DNA from: G963674505 sp964575975
GTDB lineage: Bacteria; Desulfobacterota; Desulfobacteria; Desulfobacterales; SKZT01
DNA: 10,267 nt
Reading direction: 5' to 3'
NCBI GenBank assembly: GCA_964575975.1
Contig: CAZNTU010000201.1
Span: 1 to 10,267 of the forward strand
The notes under the pieces were generated by a model. It did no database searches. It saw only the letters and a list, made by a program, of their open reading frames with translations, and had not been told where the DNA came from. This document shows, piece after piece, positions 1 to 5,231 of this stretch. Made by a program: the position numbers and the translations under genes. How positions within the stretch are numbered: the first letter of the stretch is position 1; the number at the start of each line of letters is the position of its first letter.

Positions 1-483
1 CAAGGCTTCGAGCCCCGCCACGCCGCCGACCACGTCGATGATGGCGTCCATGGCACCCACCTCGTGAAAGTGGATTTGGTCCAAGGACGTTCGATGCACT
101 TTGGCCTCGGCCTCCGCGAGACGGGTGAATATCCTCATGGCCTTTTCCTTTATGGCGCCGGAAAGTTCGCTTGCTTCGACAATATCCCTGATATCGGAAA
201 GGTTCCGGCGGCGGTGGTGACAATGATGACGATCATGATCATGGCCGTGGTGATGGTCGTGGTGATGGTCGTGGTGATGGTCGTGGTCGCCGATGGCGAC
301 GATGGCCTGGGTCCCCCCGATGCCTCTTTTGACCACTTTCTCCATGCCAAGTTCGTAGTGATCCAGATGAAGTTTGGCGATTTCCGCCTTCAGGGTTTCC
401 AGCGGAAGTCCGGCGTCCAAAAGGGCGCCCAGGATCATGTCCCCGCTGGCCCCCGCGAAGCAATCAAAGTATGCGATTTTCAT
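1..483 (-). CDS. larC: LarC, nickel insertion protein for the nickel-pincer cofactor (partial, 3' end outside window)
   Basis: LarC inserts nickel into the pyridinium-bisthiocarboxylate mononucleotide to complete the NPN cofactor of LarA-type racemases; it acts in the cytoplasm and uses CTP. The visible 161 codons start at ATG 483-481 with the family opening MKIAYFDCFAGASGDM, then GALLDAG and a region ending IHFHEVGAMDAIIDVVGG, all typical of the LarC N-terminal domain. Residues 66-90 form a histidine tract (16 His, one Cys) between the two conserved blocks, a usual place for a nickel-binding insert in this family. The frame stays open to position 1, so the C-terminal nickel-binding domain is not visible, and a LarC1/LarC2 frameshift arrangement as in Lactobacillus plantarum cannot be tested. 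It lies 48 nt downstream of larB on the same strand, so co-transcription is likely. A GAGG motif about 12 nt upstream is a weak ribosome binding site. Confidence 0.93.
   Translation of the reverse strand, partial: MKIAYFDCFAGASGDMILGALLDAGLPLETLKAEIAKLHLDHYELGMEKVVKRGIGGTQAIVAIGDHDHHHDHHHDHHHGHDHDRHHCHHRRRNLSDIRDIVEASELSGAIKEKAMRIFTRLAEAEAKVHRTSLDQIHFHEVGAMDAIIDVVGGVAGLEAL
247..282. repeat. Three perfect 12-bp tandem repeats encoding His-rich units in larC
   Basis: On the plus strand GTGGTGATGGTC occurs three times in direct succession, followed by a partial GTGGTC. On the coding strand each unit reads Asp-His-His-His. The copies are identical at DNA level, suggesting recent slippage expansion rather than only protein-level selection for histidine. 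Confidence 0.9.
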
Positions 484-531
484 AAATTCGTCGTCCTCGG
501 TGCAATGACATTGTTACACGCGTCGAAAGCG

Positions 532-1392
532 CTACATTCCACACTTGGCCCTGGGGACCTCGCGAAGGTCCGGCGTCTTGTTTCCGCGCTCCTCGGAGCT
601 TTCCGCGGTCGCCGTCGTCTCTTTTCCGTCTTCGGACGCCCGGCGCGCGATCAGTTTGTTGATCAGGCTGGCCTGGTACCCGGCGCCGAAGCCGTTGTCG
701 ATATTGACCACGGACACGCCCGAGGCGCAACTGTTGAGCATGGACAGAAGCGCGGCCACCCCGCCGAAACTGGCGCCGTAGCCGATGCTCGTGGGAACGC
801 CGATCACCGGGCAGGAGACCAGACCGCCCACGACCGAGGCGAGGGCGCCCTCCATGCCCGCCACCACGACCGCCACGTTGGCGGTGAACAGGTCGTCGCA
901 GACGTGGAGCAGCCGGTGAATGCCGGCGACTCCCACGTCGTAGATGCGCATAACCTTGTTGCCGAGCGTTTCCGCCGTGACGGCAGCCTCCTCGGCGACC
1001 GGGATGTCGGATGTCCCCGCGCTGACCACCACGAGTTTTCCGACATGCTCCACCTCTTCGGGATTGATGACGACAATCCGGGCCATGTCGCGATATTCGC
1101 ATTTTACCCCCGTCTCCTTGATCGCCGAATACACCTCCTCGCCGGCCCTGGTGGCAAGAACGTTCACGTGATGGAGGGAAAGCCGCTTCGCGATTCCCTG
1201 AACCTGGGGAATGCTTTTTCCCTCGCAGTAGATGACCTCGGGCACGCCGGTACGGGCGCAGCGGTGGTTGTCTATTCTGGCGTAACCCAAGTCTTCGAAG
1301 GGCAGACGCTTCAATGCGTGCATGGCCGCATCCAGGTCCATCCGTCCGCTTTGTACCTGAGTCAGAAGTTCCCTTAAAAATTTACTGTCCAT
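532..1392 (-). CDS. larB: LarB, nicotinic acid adenine dinucleotide carboxylase/hydrolase
   Basis: LarB carboxylates the pyridinium ring of NaAD at C5 and hydrolyses the phosphoanhydride, giving P2CMN, the first step of NPN cofactor synthesis. The 286-residue product has the family N-terminal part (LPFEDLGYARIDNHR, then GVPEVIYCEGKS), followed by a PurE-like domain with VVVSAGTSDIPVAEEA, a YDVGVAGIHRLL segment, VVVAGMEGALASVVGGL, and PVIGVPTSIGYGASFGG. It is full length for the family. I chose ATG 1392-1390 (MDSKFLRELL) because relatives begin near this point and an AGGAAGG motif lies just upstream; spacing is short (about 3-4 nt). An in-frame ATG eight codons earlier (1416) is the alternative. 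The last 30 or so residues are charged and low-complexity, probably a non-conserved tail. Middle gene of the larE-larB-larC operon, 48 nt after larE. Confidence 0.94.
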   Translation of the reverse strand: MDSKFLRELLTQVQSGRMDLDAAMHALKRLPFEDLGYARIDNHRCARTGVPEVIYCEGKSIPQVQGIAKRLSLHHVNVLATRAGEEVYSAIKETGVKCEYRDMARIVVINPEEVEHVGKLVVVSAGTSDIPVAEEAAVTAETLGNKVMRIYDVGVAGIHRLLHVCDDLFTANVAVVVAGMEGALASVVGGLVSCPVIGVPTSIGYGASFGGVAALLSMLNSCASGVSVVNIDNGFGAGYQASLINKLIARRASEDGKETTATAESSEERGNKTPDLREVPRAKCGM

Positions 1393-1440
1393 GTGCCTTC
1401 CTTTCGCAAATGCCATGAAAGTTTTTTATGTCCCCATTTT

Positions 1441-2268
1441 TCAGAGCGCCCGGTTCAGGCTTCCCATTTCGTATCCTTCGAGATCGAGCGCGACGTATTG
1501 GAATCCCAGCGACTTCAAATATTGCACAATGCGGCTTCTAAGATCGCCGTCGGAAATCCGGGCGAAGTCGGCCCGGTCCAGCTCGATGCGGGCGACGTCC
1601 CCGTGGTGGCGGACTCTCAGCTGGGGAGACAGGCCAAGATCCCGAAGAAACGTCTCGGCGTCGTCGATCTGTTTCAACTTTTCGGCCGTGATTTCCTGAC
1701 GATAGGGTATTCTGGAAGCCAGGCAGGCATAGGACGGTTTGTCCCACGTTGCCAGGCCGAATTCCTTCGACAGGGCTCGTATGTCGGATTTGGTCAGCCC
1801 CGCCTCCCGAAGGGGGCTTGCAACGCCCAGTTCGCGAGCCGCGCGACTTCCGGGCCGAAAATCAAGACCGTCGTCCGCGTTTTCGCCGTCGGCCACTTTC
1901 GAAAAGCCGCGCTCCCCGACCATCTTCAACAGAGTTCCAAACCGGCTCTTTTTGCATATATAACATTTTTCCGGCGTATTTCGAACAAACTCCGGGATGT
2001 CGAGTTCCCGGGTTTCGACTACCATGTGTTCGATTCCGAAAACTTTGGCGAAGCGGTCGGCGTCCTCTTTTTCGCGGCGGGGGGTGGTTTCCGACAAAGC
2101 GGTCGCCGCCAGCACGTTCTCGGCTCCTAGAACATCGCGCGCGACTTTCAACAGGAACGTACTGTCCACGCCCCCCGAAAACGCGACCGATACCTTTTCC
2201 AGCTTTCCGAGAATCTTTTTCAGCCGGTCGAATTTTTCCTTGATTTCGTTTTGCGTCTCCCTGTTCAT
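1441..2268 (-). CDS. larE: LarE, ATP-dependent sulfur transferase of nickel-pincer cofactor synthesis
   Basis: LarE adenylates P2CMN and converts its two carboxylates to thiocarboxylates. The 275-aa protein carries the PP-loop (SGGVDST at residues 31-37) of ATP pyrophosphatases, then DGENADDG near 128-134 and the family block KPSYACLASRIPY. Cysteines at 102, 105 (EKCYICK) and 182 (ACLASR) match the three-cysteine LarE type, in which the cysteines are thought to hold a [4Fe-4S] cluster that passes on sulfur catalytically; the single-cysteine L. plantarum type instead sacrifices its own cysteine sulfur. The start at 2268 has GGAG about 8 nt upstream. First intact gene of the larEBC operon; 45 nt upstream on the same strand lies the stop of a glycosyltransferase remnant. 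The cluster-bearing assignment is inference from cysteine pattern. Confidence 0.94.
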   Translation of the reverse strand: MNRETQNEIKEKFDRLKKILGKLEKVSVAFSGGVDSTFLLKVARDVLGAENVLAATALSETTPRREKEDADRFAKVFGIEHMVVETRELDIPEFVRNTPEKCYICKKSRFGTLLKMVGERGFSKVADGENADDGLDFRPGSRAARELGVASPLREAGLTKSDIRALSKEFGLATWDKPSYACLASRIPYRQEITAEKLKQIDDAETFLRDLGLSPQLRVRHHGDVARIELDRADFARISDGDLRSRIVQYLKSLGFQYVALDLEGYEMGSLNRAL

Positions 2269-2313
2269 TCCATCGTCTCCGGGTACACCCCCGAATCTTA
2301 AAAACCGGAGGAT

Positions 2314-3008
2314 TCAATTTTGTTCGGCGCCTCGCTTCAGCCTCCGGACCGTCCTGCCCAGAGCCTTTTTAAGCCGATCCACGACCGATCTTTCCGACTT
2401 GACAAAGCCTGCGTACGCAAACGAGATCCGGTACAATCCGAAGCTCTTGCAACGGATGCATCCAACCAATGTCCCGATTTGGTAAAAGGCTTGTTCCACC
2501 AAGAAATAGAATATAAACACGGCCGGGTTCAAGCGGGGTTTCTTTTGAAAGAATTCCACCAAACCGGGAAACAGGACCAAACTCAGTGCAAGCGGCGTCA
2601 GAGCCGGTATGAAAACAGCGGCCGGGCAAAGCAGAATAAAATAGAGAATAAAATAGTATCGGGCAACATAATACCAAAGGTAGTACGCGAAAAGAAAGTG
2701 GCTGCGGGAGACCGCCCATGGGATAGTTTTAAACGGCAACTCGTCTTTGAATTTTTTCGCCGATTGGATTTTTTTGGCGGCCGCCTCCGAAAAAAGGAGC
2801 AGAACGGCTGCGGAAAAGAAAAAAAGGGGCCGAGCGATCGAACCGCAAAGGCAAAGAAACAACAACGCCATCCCGCCGGCCTGCCACGGAAACCGCTTTC
2901 GGGTTCGGGGAAAGTTTTTGTAAAGGACCGCCTCGGAGGTGCCGTAGTCGTAGCGGCGTTTGAAGCACGCGAAAAATTCGTTTCGGTGCTTGTGCCTCAC
3001 AGCGCCCT
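2314..3008 (-). pseudogene. C-terminal remnant of a membrane glycosyltransferase, MftF-like, truncated by an insertion sequence
   Basis: The open frame begins at the edge of the IS repeat and has only a GTG (3000) as possible start. Its first residues, HRNEFFACFKRRYDYGTSEAVL, resemble the end of the GT2 catalytic domain of mycofactocin-type glycosyltransferases (RRFDYGTSxA motif). The rest is a hydrophobic region with several likely membrane segments (residues about 42-72, 100-150 and 155-185) and a basic tail (VDRLKKALGRTVRRLKRG). The nucleotide-sugar binding part, with the DxD motif, is missing. Reading upstream in frame gives only three more codons before a stop inside the IS repeat at 3010-3012. 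No matching 5' part is present on the far side of the IS, so the gene was cut and its front lost. It precedes larE on the same strand. An intact small membrane protein starting at GTG is a less likely alternative. Confidence 0.6.
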
Positions 3009-3028
3009 CTCACCTTTATACACATCTC
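3009..3028 (+). repeat. Left terminal inverted repeat of the IS50-like element
   Basis: CTCACCTTTATACACATCTC, an exact reverse complement of 3822-3841. It contains a perfect DnaA box, TTATACACA, at 3016-3024, as the Tn5 ends do. Confidence 0.92.
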
Positions 3029-3083
3029 ATCTCCATTTTAGCCCTTATAGTATGGAGATAATGTCGGACAACGGAGGTGCGAG

Positions 3084-3834
3084 ATGTCTTGGACAAACGA
3101 CGAAGCCAAAACGGCCAGCTTCGGGGACGCGCGCCTGGACGCGCGGATGGACAAGGTGCTCAAGGGCCTTGCGGAAAAACCGGGCGCGAGCATTCCGCAG
3201 GCCATGGGCGACTGGGCCGAAACGCACGCGAGAGTGCCGCTCGGCACGGTGTTCCTCGAATTGTGGAAGAGGCCGGAGGAAAGCGTCCGGGCGCAAAGGC
3301 AGGGCAAGCCGATAGAGGAGAAGGAGAGCTTTCGCTGGATCGAGGGATACCAGGCCGCCTGCGACGTCCAGGCGCAGGCTCCCGACACGCTCGTGGCGGC
3401 CCTGGCCGACCGGGAGGGGGATGTTTACGAGCTTTTCGCGGAGATGCTCGAATACGAGCCTTCCCAGCGGGCGGCGTGGATCGTGCGCGCCGCCCAGGGC
3501 CGGCTGGTGAAGGACGAGGCGGCCCGAAAGCTGACGGAAAAGCTGAAGCGGGCGCCGACGCTGGGCGAGACTCGGAGACGACGAATGGCGGACCCTCTAC
3601 ATAGTCGCAAAGGGCGAAGCGCCGCCGGACGAGCCGCCGCCGCTGATCGAAACCGTACTGATGCTGGCCGGGCTGGGCGGATTTCTGGGACGCAGGCACG
3701 ACGGCTTTCCCGGCCCGCAGCCGATTTGGATCGGACTGCAGAGGCTTAGGGACTTCATGCTGGCCATTGAAAGATACGAAGCCTCCAGGGCGGGACCAAA
3801 AGCGAAAGCGAGTCCGCGAAAGAGATGTGTATAA
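3084..3834 (+). pseudogene. IS4-family DDE transposase, two internal deletions and a frame change
   Basis: The start at 3084 has a good ribosome binding site (cGGAGGt) and the typical N-terminus of Tn5-like transposases (WTNDEAKTASFGDARLDAR, then IPQAMGDWAETHA). At about residue 49 the sequence jumps in frame from the N-terminal DNA-binding domain to VPLGTVFLELWKRPEE, so the block with the first catalytic aspartate (the DTT motif) is missing. The second aspartate remains in ADREGDVYELF (Asp109). Near 3570, after LGET, a second deletion removes the section with the catalytic glutamate (YxxR...E...K) and shifts the frame. The C-terminus continues from 3577 as DDEWRTLYIVAKG, LAGLGGFLGR, IWIGLQRLRDFML, and stops at TAA 3832-3834 inside the right inverted repeat. 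Two of three DDE residues are gone, so it is inactive. An annotator may instead list 3084-3749 as one 221-aa ORF, whose last 60 residues are out-of-frame nonsense. Confidence 0.88.
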
Positions 3835-3841
3835 AGGTGAG
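3822..3841 (-). repeat. Right terminal inverted repeat of the IS50-like element
   Basis: Exact reverse complement of 3009-3028. A DnaA box is at 3826-3834 on the minus strand, and the transposase stop codon is embedded in it. Confidence 0.92.
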
Positions 3842-4198
3842 CGTGAAACGTGGGAACGAGGCGGAAGCGCGGGAACGAGATGGCGAACGGACGGCCGAAG
3901 CGAAAACAAAGCCCGCCAGCCGCTTTGACAGAGCATGTTGTCGAAACCGAAACGAGAATTGCTGGGGACGATGTCTATTATGGAAAAGGTCTCATTTGAC
4001 CGAGCGGTCAAATACGGTCTTTTTCCGGGCGTCGGACGACGGTTCGAACTATGGAGGATTGTCCGTCCGGTCCAACGGCGGCGGGAAAAAACCGCGGTTC
4101 CGATTTCTTCGCGCAATCAACGGAGCCCCGCGAGCATTCTCTTCGCCGGCTTTTCCGTAGGCCGGCCCGATCCTTGCCGAAAGAAATCCGCGTTTGCA
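3842..4198. other. Non-coding region between the IS and the sigma-54 promoter
   Basis: No reading frame here looks like a real protein: open frames on both strands are rich in Arg, Ser and Pro, lack recognisable motifs and lack convincing ribosome binding sites. A long palindrome lies at 3994-4013 and a pair of GCCGGC hexamers at 4145-4150 and 4161-4166. I read it as the upstream regulatory region of the sigma-54 promoter, possibly joined to unrelated DNA by the IS-linked rearrangement. Confidence 0.5.
3994..4013. promoter_or_regulatory. Palindromic operator or enhancer candidate
   Basis: ATTTGACC-GAGC-GGTCAAAT: perfect 8-bp arms around a 4-bp centre. Its size and symmetry fit a dimeric regulator site. 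It sits about 190-200 bp upstream of the sigma-54 -24 element, within the range where enhancer-binding proteins act. TetR-type operators have similar form, but no regulator gene is in the window. Confidence 0.55.
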
Positions 4199-4214
4199 TG
4201 GCACATATCTTGCT
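4199..4214 (+). promoter_or_regulatory. Sigma-54 (RpoN) promoter, full consensus match
   Basis: TGGCACATATCTTGCT fits the -24/-12 consensus TGGCAC-R-N4-TTGC-W at every defined position, with GG (4200-4201) and GC (4212-4213) correctly spaced. Transcription would start near 4225 and run rightwards into the reading frame at 4319 and the ABM gene at 4652. Such promoters need an AAA+ enhancer-binding protein bound upstream; the palindrome at 3994-4013 is the best visible site. Confidence 0.82.
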
Positions 4215-4280
4215 TGGAAACATGGCATGCAAGACTCCCGTCTTCTTCTCGGAGGGAGGGAGGGGCTTTCGCCCAAGCGA

Positions 4281-4298
4281 TGCGAACGCTCGTTCGCA
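4281..4298. promoter_or_regulatory. Perfect hairpin/palindrome in the leader downstream of the sigma-54 promoter
   Basis: TGCGAACG-CT-CGTTCGCA has perfect 8-bp arms with a 2-bp centre, a few bases before the ribosome binding site GCAGGAG (about 4304-4310). There is no U-tract, so it is not a standard terminator. It could be an operator or an RNA structure affecting stability or initiation. Confidence 0.5.
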
Positions 4299-4318
4299 GT
4301 AAAGCAGGAGAATCGGAC

Positions 4319-4651
4319 ATGAAAGAGATAGGATTGACCACGGAGGCAGGCCAACAGTACGCGTCGGCCTATGACGCGCATTGCGCGGAAAAGGATATTC
4401 AAAAGGCCGTCGGATGCCGGGCGAGCTTCGTTGTAGACCGACAGGCGGTATTCGAGGCGCGCGGCTCGCAAAATCCGAATCGACGAGACATAGAGAAACG
4501 TCCCGTCCGCAAAAGGGTTCCGACACGGATGGAGGCTTCGATCGTATCGCATGGTCGGGACTGCCCATGCCGTCCGCTCGAGCGAGGTCGAACCGCAACG
4601 GAAGTTTCGCCGCTAAGAAATCGAGGTCGGAGTTTCAAGGAGGCGCACGTT
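4319..4651 (+). pseudogene. Short conserved-looking N-terminus (MKEIGLTTEAG...), apparently broken after about 35 codons
   Basis: ATG 4319 follows a clear AGGAG ribosome binding site and is the first start downstream of the sigma-54 promoter. The opening MKEIGLTTEAGQQYASAYDAH and CAEKDIQKAV resembles, from memory, the start of a family of roughly 100-residue proteins in anaerobic bacteria (YxxAHxAHYxxKDLxxAL...). After about residue 35 the sequence becomes Arg-rich and featureless and no longer fits that pattern, so the gene seems to have lost its body. The frame has no stop and runs into the ABM gene at 4652, so a 220-aa fusion is formally possible. I consider the middle part non-coding drift or a deletion junction. 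Function unknown. Confidence 0.35.
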
Positions 4652-4981
4652 ATGGTCGTCTTTAGAATCACCATGCACGCAATCCCGGAAAAGCGACTGG
4701 AAATAATGCAAACCCTTCTCCCCATGATCGAACCGACGGCGAGGAAGGCGGGTTGTTTAAGTTTCCGCGTTTTTTGCGATATCGAGGACGAAGACCGTTT
4801 CGGCCTGATGGGGGAGTGGAAGACCCGCGAAGACCTGGATCGTCATATAGCGTCTCGCCAATTCAGCGTCTTGCTGGGAACGAAAGTCCTTTTAAGCGAA
4901 CCTTTGGAAATTCGGATTTTCACGGTTTCCAACGCGGAGGGCATGGATGCCATTCATAAGGTCAGAGACAATAGAAAGTAG
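4652..4981 (+). CDS. Antibiotic biosynthesis monooxygenase (ABM)-fold small protein
   Basis: This 109-aa protein has the dimeric ferredoxin-like ABM/YgiN fold signature: MVVFRITMHAIPEKR (first strand and turn), an amphipathic helix with MQTLLPMIEPTARKAGC, a strand LSFRVFCDIEDEDRFGLMGEWKT, and REDLDRHIASRQFSVLLG. Members include quinol and heme monooxygenases and many uncharacterised proteins, so the substrate cannot be named. ATG 4652 is preferred to longer in-frame starts (3935, 4319) because AAGGAGG lies 7-8 nt upstream and homology begins here. It is probably in the transcript from the sigma-54 promoter at 4199. The hflK stump begins 3 nt after its stop. The C-terminal tail after EIRIFTVSN is charged and likely variable. 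Confidence 0.8.
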   Translation: MVVFRITMHAIPEKRLEIMQTLLPMIEPTARKAGCLSFRVFCDIEDEDRFGLMGEWKTREDLDRHIASRQFSVLLGTKVLLSEPLEIRIFTVSNAEGMDAIHKVRDNRK

Positions 4982-4984
4982 AAT

Positions 4985-5134
4985 ATGCCTCCGACAGATG
5001 GACGACAGCTCCTGCTTTTCGCCGCCGTTGTTGAAGCGGTGGTGTTCCTATGGACAGCGTGGTTCACAGTCCAACCCGAGGAGACAGGGATTGTGCAGCG
5101 CTTCGGCAAGGTAATTAAGGACAACCTGCCGTGA
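4985..5134 (+). pseudogene. hflK: N-terminal fragment of HflK (SPFH/prohibitin family)
   Basis: HflK with HflC forms a membrane complex that modulates the FtsH protease. The 49-codon frame contains a hydrophobic segment (LLLFAAVVEAVVFLWTAW) followed at once by FTVQPEETGIVQRFGKVI, the diagnostic junction of the HflK membrane anchor and SPFH domain. It then reads KDNLP and stops, where intact HflK continues for some 300 residues (usually PGLHFKLP). No downstream frame restores the family, and no hflC is present. The ATG has no strong ribosome binding site. I read it as a stump left by rearrangement. Expression as a mini-membrane protein is possible but unsupported. Confidence 0.7.
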
Positions 5135-5231
5135 ACAGCATGGTCCCGGAGAAAAAGCGGGATAGAAAAAAAACGACAGGGAAAGCAACATAAGCGGGAA
5201 CCGCGTCAGTGGTTGCACCACACTTGGAGGC

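Larger units (their letters stand above)
3009..3841 (+). mobile_element. Internally deleted, non-autonomous IS4-family (IS50/Tn5-like) element
   Basis: The element is 833 bp, bounded by perfect 20-bp inverted repeats (3009-3028 and 3822-3841). Between them is a single transposase gene that has lost two blocks. The outer 19 bp agree with the Tn5 mosaic end at 15 of 19 positions. Full members of this group are usually around 1.3-1.6 kb, so roughly half the element is gone. The 9 bp on either side (cagcgccct and cgtgaaacg) do not match, so no target-site duplication is visible. Both ends being intact means it could still be moved by a related transposase elsewhere in the genome, if one exists. 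Confidence 0.85.

Noticed and set aside
247..282. CRISPR-like short repeats
   Set aside because: Tandem 12-bp coding repeats without spacers; explained by the LarC histidine tract.
64..1377. Long plus-strand ORF (437 codons) opposite larC and larB
   Set aside because: It is antisense to two clearly recognised genes; its sequence (HDHD/VVV repeats, low-complexity) is the mirror of their codons.
1393..2130. Plus-strand ORF opposite larE
   Set aside because: Shadow of larE with no family resemblance.
2320..3315. Plus-strand ORF of 331 codons crossing the GT remnant and the IS edge
   Set aside because: Runs antisense to the membrane protein and across a mobile-element boundary; composition is Lys/Arg-rich nonsense.
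3000..3850. Target-site duplication flanking the IS
   Set aside because: Compared the bases outside both repeats at 9 bp and nearby offsets; no convincing match.
3160..4116. Minus-strand ORF of 318 codons across the IS right end
   Set aside because: Antisense to the transposase in most of its length and crosses the inverted repeat; Pro/Arg/Ser-rich.
4049..4552. Minus-strand ORF with a protein-like stretch (FADGTFLYVSSIRI)
   Set aside because: No family recognised, no good start or ribosome binding site, and it crosses the sigma-54 promoter region.
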